64,000 nt of DNA. Source: Roseovarius carneus (GTDB lineage Bacteria > Pseudomonadota > Alphaproteobacteria > Rhodobacterales > Rhodobacteraceae). This document shows positions 18,330-25,843 of this stretch, one piece after another. The DNA lies in contig NZ_JAHSPD010000001.1 of assembly GCF_020141465.1 (NCBI RefSeq), forward strand, positions 1,470,374 through 1,534,373. The letters run 5' to 3'. How positions within the stretch are numbered: position 1 is the stretch's first letter; each line of letters begins with the position of its first letter. Under the pieces are notes generated by a model. That model made no database searches. It had not been told where the DNA came from and worked only from the letters and a program-made list of their open reading frames with translations. The translations under genes and the position numbers were made by a program.

Positions 18330-19904
18330 TCAATACCCCAAAGCGCACCCATCCTTGCGTGGATCAGACGCGCCTTCCAGCACCCCGTCTGGCCGGATCA
18401 CGATTGCCTGTGCGCCGCCAAGCGGCTCGTCCGGGATGACCACATCATGGCCCATCTCGGCAAGCTCCGCACGCACGGCGTCCGAATAGCCCCGCTCCAC
18501 TTTCAGCTGACCCCCATCGGCAAAGCTGCGCGGCGCGTCGATGGCGCTTTGCGGGTCTTGCCCGAAATCCATGAGGTTGGTGACAAACCGGGCATGGCCA
18601 GCGGGCTGATACCCGCCGCCCATGACGCCGAAGGGCACGAGGCTCCCGCCACCCTCCAGCATGCCGGGGATGATCGTGTGCATGGGGCGCCGCCCGCCTT
18701 GCAATTCGTTGGGATGGCCCTCTTCCAGCGTGAAGCCCGCGCCGCGATTTTGCAGCAAAATGCCAAATTTCTCCGAGGCGATGCCGGACCCGAACCCATG
18801 AAAGATCGAATAGATGAGCGACACGGCCATACCGTCGCGGTCCACGCAGGCGATATAGATCGTGTCCTTGTGGATCGCCTCGCTTAGCGGGGCGGGGGCG
18901 GCCATCGCGCGTTTGGGATCAATGAGCGCGGCAAGGCGGCGGGCGCTGTCGGTGCTCAGCATGAATTCCATGCGCGCGGTGCGGTCCGGGTCGCCTATGA
19001 TGCGGTTGCGCGCGTCATAGGCCAGCTTGGTCGCTTCGGCCTCGATATGCACGCGGGCAGCACTCCGCGGGTCCATCGCCGCAAGGTCAAATTCCTTAAG
19101 CATATTCAGCATCAAGATCGCAGTTGCCCCTTGCCCGTTTGCGCCGTGCTCGGTCAGGGTCTGGCCTTTGTAGCCACCGCTGACGGGGGCGCTGGGCATA
19201 CCCGTTTGGCGGGCAAAATCGTCGGCCGTGTGGACGCCGCCTGCCTCTGTCAGGGCGGCCAGCATGTCGTCGGCCACTTCGCCTGCGTAAAACGCATCGC
19301 GGCCCTGGGCCGCGATCCGGCGCAAGACCTCTGCCTGTCCGGGTGCGCGGAACAGCGTGCCGGGTGCGGGCGGTGTGCCCCAAGGGAGAAAGTGGCGCTT
19401 TGCGTGACCTTTGAGAATATCCGCATCAGTGATCCAGTCACGGGCCACGCGCGGAGCGACGGGCACGCCTGCCTCCGCATAATGGATCGTGGGGGCGAGA
19501 AGTGCGTCTAAGCCCAAGCGGCCATGGCTCTCGCTCAGTTGGCAAAACGCGTCGATGGCGCCGGGGATTGTGACCGCATCTGCGCCGTAGACGGGCACGG
19601 TTGTCTCGCCGCGTGCGCGCAGGGCGGCAGCGTTGGCGGCAGCGGGGGCGGCACCTGATCCGTTGAACGCCTCTATCGCGCCTGCGCCGGGGCGCCGGAC
19701 GAGCACAAAGCAATCGCCACCGATCCCGGTCATTTGCGGTTCGCAAATCCCCAAAAGGACCGCACCCGCAATGGCCGCATCCATCGCCGTGCCGCCGCGC
19801 AACAGGATATCCACCGCCGCCCCTGCGGCCAGAGGGTGCGATGTGGCGCACATGCCATTGCTTGCATAAACGGGTGAGCGGCCGGGGAGGTGGAAATCGC
19901 GCAT
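18330..19904 (-). CDS. Gamma-glutamyltransferase family protein
   Basis: A 524-residue Ntn-hydrolase proenzyme. The autocleavage nucleophile is Thr348 in HKDTIYIACVD, where classic enzymes read a second Thr and His after it, so it belongs to a divergent GGT-like branch. QMTGIGGDCFVLV and the glycine-rich GVMGGGYQPAGH are family motifs. No signal peptide is seen, so it is probably cytoplasmic, acting on gamma-glutamyl compounds or related amides. The ATG at 19904 follows an AGGAG site; 20 upstream residues are rejected. Confidence 0.87.
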   Translation of the reverse strand: MRDFHLPGRSPVYASNGMCATSHPLAAGAAVDILLRGGTAMDAAIAGAVLLGICEPQMTGIGGDCFVLVRRPGAGAIEAFNGSGAAPAAANAAALRARGETTVPVYGADAVTIPGAIDAFCQLSESHGRLGLDALLAPTIHYAEAGVPVAPRVARDWITDADILKGHAKRHFLPWGTPPAPGTLFRAPGQAEVLRRIAAQGRDAFYAGEVADDMLAALTEAGGVHTADDFARQTGMPSAPVSGGYKGQTLTEHGANGQGATAILMLNMLKEFDLAAMDPRSAARVHIEAEATKLAYDARNRIIGDPDRTARMEFMLSTDSARRLAALIDPKRAMAAPAPLSEAIHKDTIYIACVDRDGMAVSLIYSIFHGFGSGIASEKFGILLQNRGAGFTLEEGHPNELQGGRRPMHTIIPGMLEGGGSLVPFGVMGGGYQPAGHARFVTNLMDFGQDPQSAIDAPRSFADGGQLKVERGYSDAVRAELAEMGHDVVIPDEPLGGAQAIVIRPDGVLEGASDPRKDGCALGY

Positions 19905-20227
19905 CTGCTGGGCTCCTGAACGAGACTGTCCGAGTGTCCTACGCCAGCATGCCGGGATTGCCAATAATGTTGGGGGATAAGGTAGACCTCGACGCCGCGC
20001 ACTGGGTGGGGGCTGTTAAACGCGGCGCCGAGGGAAGCCGTATGCAGCTACAAGTCCGTGTATGATCCTGCACTCGGGCGGTAGTGCGGTAAAATTTGGG
20101 CAAGTTTGGGGCATTTTGGCTTCTGGCTTCTGGCTTCTGTGTGAGTGTGGGCCAAAAGGTGCGGTATGAGATGCAATGTTTTTCGAGATCACGGCCCGCA
20201 GATTGCACAGGTTGCATTGGCGCGCGC
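19905..20227. other. 323-base gap with a heptamer tandem repeat
   Basis: No credible gene. It holds three tandem copies of TGGCTTC (20117-20137, plus TG) and several G/T-rich runs. The left part is the promoter side of the gamma-glutamyltransferase gene; the right part is downstream of the RsbW-like gene. Confidence 0.5.
20117..20139 (+). repeat. TGGCTTC tandem repeat (3 copies)
   Basis: A 7-bp unit repeated three times without change plus two bases. The unit length is not a multiple of three, but no reading frame covers it, so coding phase variation is unlikely; copy-number effects on the promoter are possible. Confidence 0.6.
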
Positions 20228-20707
20228 TCAGCCGTGTGTAAAAGGCAGGCGGATATGCACGTGGTTTGCGCCGTTCTCGCGTGTGTAGGTTAGCCGATCT
20301 GACAGCGTGCGGATCAAGAACCAGCCGAACCCGCCTTCCGGCAATTCCGCGCGCGGGCCGACCAGCGTGGGCAATTGCCCTGTGGGCAGGCTCAGCCCAG
20401 GCATCGGTTCTCCCTGATCGGTCAGGTCGAACTCGCAACCCTCTGGCGTGAGGCGCAGCTTCAGCAACGCTGTGTCGCGGGCCTCGCCGTGATATGCGTG
20501 TTCGGCCACATTATTCATGACTTCGGCCAAAGTGATTTCAGCCGTGCCGCAGAAATCTTCATCGAGGCCCATTGTTGCGAGCCACGCGCGCATGCTTTGC
20601 AAAACGCGGCGCACGCCCTGTTCTGACGTCTCATAGGTGAAAGTCACGGAGCGATCCTTGCCCAGCCCGGATGCAGAGTTCAAATCACCGCCCGCTTTGC
20701 CTTGCAT
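20228..20707 (-). CDS. RsbW-like anti-sigma ATP-binding protein
   Basis: A 159-residue GHKL-type kinase domain. EVMNNVAEHAYHGE is the N-box, FDLTDQGEPMP the G1 region, and ELPEGGFGWFLIRTLSDRL the G2 region. Such proteins bind a sigma factor or output protein and phosphorylate the partner STAS protein, which is the adjacent upstream gene. The ATG at 20707 was chosen; a TTG four codons earlier exists. No sigma factor or phosphatase gene is adjacent. Confidence 0.88.
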   Translation of the reverse strand: MQGKAGGDLNSASGLGKDRSVTFTYETSEQGVRRVLQSMRAWLATMGLDEDFCGTAEITLAEVMNNVAEHAYHGEARDTALLKLRLTPEGCEFDLTDQGEPMPGLSLPTGQLPTLVGPRAELPEGGFGWFLIRTLSDRLTYTRENGANHVHIRLPFTHG

Positions 20708-20727
20708 GTGTTGCCCCAACCGTCTCT

Positions 20728-21066
20728 TTACCCTGCTTTGGCGTGTGGCAGGGCATCAAGGCTATCATGTATCCGAAAGATCGAATCCATCCGCGTCAGG
20801 CGGAAAACCTTTGCCACATCCGGGGTAAGTGACGCGATATCCAGCTGTTGGCCAGCGCCGAGTTGTTTCATTGACGCCACGACAGCGCCGAGCCCGCTCG
20901 AATCGATAAACCCGACATGGCCGAGATCTAGAACGATGGTGCCAACGGCGGTGTCTGTGGCGGCGCGCATCGCGTCCTTGAACTGAATCGCCGCTACCGA
21001 ATCAATGCGGGTTGCGTTGACGGTGATGATGGTGAAGTGGCCCGATACTGTGCTCGACAGGTCCAT
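20728..21066 (-). CDS. STAS domain anti-anti-sigma factor (RsbV-like)
   Basis: A 112-residue STAS protein with the phosphorylation site FIDSSGLGAVV (Ser56). In its unphosphorylated form it would release whatever the RsbW-like partner holds. The partner gene follows 20 bases later, so the two are co-transcribed. The target is not encoded nearby. Confidence 0.9.
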   Translation of the reverse strand: MDLSSTVSGHFTIITVNATRIDSVAAIQFKDAMRAATDTAVGTIVLDLGHVGFIDSSGLGAVVASMKQLGAGQQLDIASLTPDVAKVFRLTRMDSIFRIHDSLDALPHAKAG

Positions 21067-21182
21067 GATTGCTCCATGTGCTAGATTATCTCGGCAATGA
21101 CTCTAGACCTCATTCGTTACCATTCGGTAAGGACACATAACCGCCGCCAGTTTCGGCAACCGTTAGAATAAAGGCCCTGACC

Positions 21183-21635
21183 ATGCGCATCGACTACACT
21201 CAAATCGCCAAAACCCTTGCCTCACTGACCGAGGGTGAAGACGATCAGGTCGCCCTCATGGCGACTATGGTGTGCGAGCTTCATCACGCCGATGACCGTT
21301 TTGACTGGACCGGGTTCTACCGCGTGACCGGGCCCGAAATGCTCAAGATCGGCCCCTATCAGGGCAGCCACGGATGCTTGAAAATCCCCTTCTCGCGCGG
21401 GGTCTGCGGGGCGGCTGCGCGCAGCGGGATGGTGCAGTTGGTGGATGATGTGCATGCCTTCGAAGGTCATATCGCCTGCGCCAGCTCCACCCTCTCCGAG
21501 ATCGTGCTGCCGGTGCATGACGCCTCGGGTGCGCTGATCGCCGTTCTCGATATCGACAGTGATCAGCCCGGCGCCTTCACCGAGGCCGATGCCGAGGGGT
21601 TGAGCAGGCTTTTGCGGCAGACGTTCTGTCGCTAG
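21183..21635 (+). CDS. Free methionine-(R)-sulfoxide reductase (GAF domain)
   Basis: A 150-residue single GAF domain with the fRMsr signature: DWTGFYRV, GPYQG, and three cysteines at the catalytic positions (Cys65, Cys75, Cys99 in GCL, GVCG and HIAC). It reduces free Met-R-sulfoxide with thioredoxin. A lone open gene, with the regulator and its operators following. Confidence 0.9.
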   Translation: MRIDYTQIAKTLASLTEGEDDQVALMATMVCELHHADDRFDWTGFYRVTGPEMLKIGPYQGSHGCLKIPFSRGVCGAAARSGMVQLVDDVHAFEGHIACASSTLSEIVLPVHDASGALIAVLDIDSDQPGAFTEADAEGLSRLLRQTFCR

Positions 21636-21655
21636 CGTATTGTCGCGATGTGGCG

Positions 21656-21680
21656 TGAAAAAATGTTTGATATTTTCATA
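21656..21680 (+). promoter_or_regulatory. Upstream operator-like inverted repeat of the XRE-cupin gene
   Basis: GTGAAAA-N11-TTTTCAT, a 25-base dyad with one mismatch to the perfect copy 39 bases downstream (centre to centre). Same arm sequence and same spacer length in both copies point to one binding protein. Confidence 0.6.
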
Positions 21681-21694
21681 GAATCAACGCAACG

Positions 21695-21719
21695 TGAAAA
21701 TTGCTCCGTAATTTTCACA
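21695..21719 (+). promoter_or_regulatory. Main operator-like inverted repeat of the XRE-cupin gene
   Basis: GTGAAAATT-N7-AATTTTCAC, a perfect 9-bp dyad ending 10 bases before the regulator's GTG start. It overlaps the place where a promoter or ribosome site should be, as expected for autoregulation. Confidence 0.7.
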
Positions 21720-21729
21720 GGCGCTGCGC

Positions 21730-22302
21730 GTGCATCAAACCACCATCCCCGAGACACGCACATTGGGCGCGGACCTTCGCGCCCTGCGCAAATCGCGCGG
21801 CATCACGCTGAGCGATCTGGCCGAGGCGCTGGGCCGGTCGGTGGGGTGGCTCAGCCAAGTGGAGCGTGACCTCTCCACCCCCTCGGTCAGTGATCTGCAT
21901 GAAATTTCAGCGGCTATGGGTGTGCAGACATCGCTGCTGTTCGGCCATGCCCCCGCCCCTGCGGAGGAGGCGGGCTATATCGTGCGCCGCGGCGCGCGCA
22001 GGCCGATCGGGGCGGATGTTGAAGGGTTGACCGAGGAGCTTCTTTCCCCGGATTTGACGGATGATTTCGAGGTCGTCCACTCCACCTTCGCCCCGCACAG
22101 CGCCGTCCCCGCGGCCAAATCGCGCCCAACGCAGGAGGTGGGGTATATCCTGTCTGGACAGCTCGACCTGCGGATTGGCGAGCGTGCCTTTACCGTTGGC
22201 CCCGGCGACAGCTTTCGCATCCGGGGCGAGCTGCATGAATGGGCCAACCCTTACGATATCCCCTGCGTGGCCCTTTGGGTCATTGCCCCGCCGGTTTATT
22301 GA
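21730..22302 (+). CDS. XRE family regulator with C-terminal cupin domain
   Basis: A 190-residue repressor/activator: helix-turn-helix at residues 12-66 (RKSRGITLSDLAEALGRSVG) and a cupin sensor at 110-190 (QEVGYILSGQLDLRIGERAF, then GDSFRIRGELHEWAN). Such proteins usually sense small metabolites. The GTG at 21730 is used. It lies 53 bases upstream of the betaine demethylation genes and is the obvious candidate for their regulator. Two matching dyads precede it. Confidence 0.9.
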   Translation: MHQTTIPETRTLGADLRALRKSRGITLSDLAEALGRSVGWLSQVERDLSTPSVSDLHEISAAMGVQTSLLFGHAPAPAEEAGYIVRRGARRPIGADVEGLTEELLSPDLTDDFEVVHSTFAPHSAVPAAKSRPTQEVGYILSGQLDLRIGERAFTVGPGDSFRIRGELHEWANPYDIPCVALWVIAPPVY

Positions 22303-22355
22303 GCTGTCCATGCGCGCGCACCCTTTTCCATCCCGATCCAACGGAGACCCAAACC

Positions 22356-24800
22356 ATGAGTGATTTCCCCACCACAGCCCGCGTTGTCGTCATCGGCGGC
22401 GGCGTTGTCGGCGCCTCGACGCTCTATCATCTCGCCAAGGGGGGCTGGTCCGATTGTGTCCTTCTGGAGAAAAATGAGCTGACGGCGGGCTCTACATGGC
22501 ATGCGGCGGGCAATTGTCCGAGCTTCTCCACCTCTTGGGCCGTGATGAATATGCAGCGCTATTCGCTCGACCTTTACTCGCGGCTGGAGACGGAGGTGGA
22601 TTACCCGATGAACTACCACGTTACCGGCTCCGTGCGGCTGGCCCATAGCAAGGAACGGATGCAGGAATTTGAGCGCGCCCGCTCGATGGGCGCGCATCAG
22701 GGTCTGGAGCTTAGCCTCATGTCGCTGGACGATATAAAGGCGAAGTATCCGTTTATTGAGACCCATGATCTGGAAGGCGCGCTCTGGGACCCCGCCGATG
22801 GCGATATTGACCCCGCGCAGCTCACCCAAGCGCTGGCCAAGGGCGCGCGGCAGATGGGCGCGCGGATCGAGCGGTTTTGCCCCGCCACAGGCGTCAGCCG
22901 CGAGGGGGATGAATGGATCGTGCATACCCACAAGGGCGATATCCGCTGTGAAAAGGTGGTGAACGCCGCTGGATATTATGCGCAGCGGGTGGGCGAATGG
23001 TTCAAACCTTACGGCGGGCGCACCGTGCCGATGGTCACGATGAGCCATCAGTATTTCCTGACCGAGGAAATCCCCGCGCTTGCCGAATGGACCGCCGCCC
23101 AAGGCCACAAGGTTCCGCTTCTGCGTGATGTGGACAGCTCTTACTACCTGCGTCAGGACAAGAATGGCCTCAACCTTGGCCCGTATGAGCGTAACTGCAA
23201 GGCCCATTGGGTCACGCCCGACGATCCCATGCCCGAGGATTTCAGCTTTCAGCTTTACCCCGACGATCTGGAGCGGCTTGAATGGTATATCGAAGACGCC
23301 ATGGCCCGCGTGCCGATCTTGGGCGAGGCGGGCGTGGGGCGTGTGATCAACGGACCGATCCCTTACGCGCCCGATGGGCTGCCGCTGGTCGGCCCTATGC
23401 CCGGTGTGCCCAACGCGTTTGAGGCCTGCGTCTTCACCTTTGGCATCACCCAAGGCGGCGGGGCGGGCAAAGTGGCCGCCGAATGGATCATGCATGGCGA
23501 AACCGAGCATGACATGTGGGCCGTCGATCCGCGCCGCTTCACCGATTACACGGACCAAGACCATTGCCACGCCAAGGCGATGGAGGTTTATGGCCACGAA
23601 TATGCCATGCACTTCCCTCGCCACGAATGGCCCGCAGGGCGTGACAAGAAGCTCAGCCCAAATGACGCGAAGCTGCGCGAACTGGGCGCTGTGATGGGCG
23701 CTTATAACGGGTGGGAGCGGGCCAATTGGTTCGCGCATCCCGGTGATGACACGTCCGAGGAGGCGACGCATACATGGGCGCGCAAAGGCCCGTGGGAGCA
23801 GCGCATCCGCGAGGAGTGCGAAGCGGTGCGCGACGCGTGTGGCGTGCTGGACCTGCCGGGCTTTTCGCGCTTTTGGATCACCGGGGCAGGTGCGGATGAA
23901 TGGCTGCGCGGCTTTGTGACGGGGGCGCTGCCCAAGATTGGGCGGATGAACCTTGTCTACGTTTCTGACAAAAGGGGGCGTATCTTGACCGAGCTTTCGT
24001 GCATCAGGCTTGCGGAGGATAGCTTCGTTCTGATCACTGCCGCCACCGCGCAATGGCATGACGGCGATCTGATCCGTGGGTCCGTGCCCGAAGGTGTGAA
24101 CGTCAACGAGACCACGACCGAGCGCACTGCGCTTATCGTCACTGGGCCGACCGCGCGCAAGGTGCTTGGACCGCTCACCGATGCGGATCTCAGCCTTGGC
24201 TGGCTCAGCCATCAACACGTTACTGTGGCGGGTAAAAAGGCGTTCCTCGTGCGGGTGTCTTTCGCAGGAGAGCTTGGCTGGGAGGTTCATGCGACCATGG
24301 AAGACATGCCCGCCATCTACGCCGCGATCCTTGATGCGGGGGCGAAACCCTTTGGCATGTATGCACTCAATTCCTTGCGGATCGAAAAGGGCTATCGCGC
24401 GTGGAAGGGCGATCTTTCAACTGATTACAGCCTGCTTGAAGGCGGCCTTGAGCGGTTCATCAAGTTCGACAAACCCCAGGAGTTTATTGGCAAGGCGGCA
24501 CTGCAATCCGAAAAGCAGCAAGGCAGCAAAAAACGCTTTGTGCAGCTGATTGTGGAGGCGGGCGACGCGGATGCGCCCTATATGTCCACGCTCTGGCACA
24601 ATGGCGAGGTGGTGGGCGAGACCACGTCTGGCGATTGGGGCTACCGCGTTGGGGCCTCTATCGCGCTGGGCATGGTGCGGACCGATCTGGCCGCGCCGGG
24701 CACCGAGCTTGAGGTAGAGATTTATGGCCACCGCCACCGCGCCACGGTGCAGACCGATGCACCGCTCTGGGATCCGCAGAACGAACGGCTGCGCGCCTGA
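22356..24800 (+). CDS. FAD-dependent dehydrogenase/GcvT fusion (dimethylglycine dehydrogenase-like)
   Basis: An 814-residue protein: DAO-type FAD domain (VVVIGGGVVGASTLYHLAKG near residue 10) and a C-terminal aminomethyltransferase half (residues 430-814) that passes the released C1 unit to tetrahydrofolate. His49 in STWHAAGN is the position covalently bound to FAD in dimethylglycine and sarcosine dehydrogenases. With the next two genes it should oxidatively demethylate dimethylglycine or sarcosine. Which of the two paralogues takes which substrate cannot be told. The ATG at 22356 follows an acGGAGac site. Confidence 0.87.
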   Translation: MSDFPTTARVVVIGGGVVGASTLYHLAKGGWSDCVLLEKNELTAGSTWHAAGNCPSFSTSWAVMNMQRYSLDLYSRLETEVDYPMNYHVTGSVRLAHSKERMQEFERARSMGAHQGLELSLMSLDDIKAKYPFIETHDLEGALWDPADGDIDPAQLTQALAKGARQMGARIERFCPATGVSREGDEWIVHTHKGDIRCEKVVNAAGYYAQRVGEWFKPYGGRTVPMVTMSHQYFLTEEIPALAEWTAAQGHKVPLLRDVDSSYYLRQDKNGLNLGPYERNCKAHWVTPDDPMPEDFSFQLYPDDLERLEWYIEDAMARVPILGEAGVGRVINGPIPYAPDGLPLVGPMPGVPNAFEACVFTFGITQGGGAGKVAAEWIMHGETEHDMWAVDPRRFTDYTDQDHCHAKAMEVYGHEYAMHFPRHEWPAGRDKKLSPNDAKLRELGAVMGAYNGWERANWFAHPGDDTSEEATHTWARKGPWEQRIREECEAVRDACGVLDLPGFSRFWITGAGADEWLRGFVTGALPKIGRMNLVYVSDKRGRILTELSCIRLAEDSFVLITAATAQWHDGDLIRGSVPEGVNVNETTTERTALIVTGPTARKVLGPLTDADLSLGWLSHQHVTVAGKKAFLVRVSFAGELGWEVHATMEDMPAIYAAILDAGAKPFGMYALNSLRIEKGYRAWKGDLSTDYSLLEGGLERFIKFDKPQEFIGKAALQSEKQQGSKKRFVQLIVEAGDADAPYMSTLWHNGEVVGETTSGDWGYRVGASIALGMVRTDLAAPGTELEVEIYGHRHRATVQTDAPLWDPQNERLRA

Positions 24801-24907
24801 CACCTTCCCTGCGCCTCTCTGTTTTGGGGGGCCAGGTTCACACATCCCCGCGTCTTTGGCGGGACATCGGGGCGCTTGCCGCCTTTGCAATTAGGAAAGA
24901 CCACGCA

Positions 24908-25804
24908 ATGACCGATATCACACTTCTTGACGGCTCCATCGGGCAGGAGATCGTCAAACGCTCGGGCGACCGGGCCACGCATTTGTGGTCCACCGCTGTG
25001 ATGATGGAAAAGCCCGATGTGGTGGGGGATGTGCACGCCGATTATTACCGCGTCGGTGCGACCATCGCCACGACCAACACCTATGCGGTGCACCGGGATC
25101 GCCTAATCAAGGTGGGGCTGGAGGATAAGGTGCCTGAGCTTGTCGACACCGCGCTGGTGCAGGCTGCGCGCGCGCGCGCGGCGCATGGCAGAGGCCGGAT
25201 TGCCGGGGCGCTTGGCCCGCTGGGTGGCTCTTATCGCCCCGATATCTCCCCCAGTGTTGAGGTCGCAGCGCCCGTCTTTGCTGAATTGGTGGAGATAATG
25301 GGCGCGCGCGTCGATCTGATCCTGATTGAGACGGTGTCGTCGGTGATGCAGGCCCGTGCCACGCTCACGGGTTGTGCGGATGCGACTGTGCCGGTCTGGC
25401 TTGGGGTTTCCGTAGACGATGATGACGGCACGATCCTGCGCTCGGGTGAAAGGCTGAGCGAATTGGCCCCGGTGCTTGCGGAGTTCAAACCCGATGCGGT
25501 TCTGATCAACTGTTCGCGCCCCGAAGCGGTCAGCATGGGTGTGCCGCATATCGCGGCGCTGGGTCTGCCGTTTGGGGCTTATGCCAACGGGTTCACCCGT
25601 ATTTCCGAAGGGTTCCTGCAAGACAGCCCCACGGTCGATGCGTTGGAGCAACGGGTCGATCTTGGCCCCGACGCCTATGCCGATTTCGCCATGGGATGGG
25701 TCGAAGGTGGTGCGACAATCGTTGGCGGCTGCTGCGAAGTGGGGCCTGAGCACATTGCCGAACTGGCCCGTCGTCTGCGCGCCGCCGGTCACACAATCGT
25801 CTGA
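24908..25804 (+). CDS. Homocysteine S-methyltransferase family protein (betaine-homocysteine methyltransferase-like)
   Basis: A 298-residue Zn-dependent methyltransferase. The zinc ligands are visible as INCSRPEAV (Cys about 202) and GGCCEVGPEHI (the Cys pair near 277). LLDGSIGQEIVKR and TTNTYAVHRDRL are family motifs. Lying between two N-methylglycine dehydrogenases, it most likely moves a methyl from glycine betaine to homocysteine, giving methionine and dimethylglycine. A substrate such as another methyl donor is not excluded. The ATG at 24908 follows AGGAAAG. Confidence 0.86.
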   Translation: MTDITLLDGSIGQEIVKRSGDRATHLWSTAVMMEKPDVVGDVHADYYRVGATIATTNTYAVHRDRLIKVGLEDKVPELVDTALVQAARARAAHGRGRIAGALGPLGGSYRPDISPSVEVAAPVFAELVEIMGARVDLILIETVSSVMQARATLTGCADATVPVWLGVSVDDDDGTILRSGERLSELAPVLAEFKPDAVLINCSRPEAVSMGVPHIAALGLPFGAYANGFTRISEGFLQDSPTVDALEQRVDLGPDAYADFAMGWVEGGATIVGGCCEVGPEHIAELARRLRAAGHTIV

Positions 25805-25843
25805 GGCGCGCGGCGCCCGCTATATTTCTCAGGAGAGACAAGA

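Noticed and set aside
22296..24290. 664-codon minus-strand open frame opposite the first FAD/GcvT gene
   Set aside because: His/Arg/Gly-rich text without domains, a typical shadow of a high-GC gene.
24801..24907. SAM- or SAH-sensing riboswitch before the methyltransferase gene
   Set aside because: A small GC hairpin is present, but I could not match the conserved core of SAM-II, SAM/SAH or SAH motifs.
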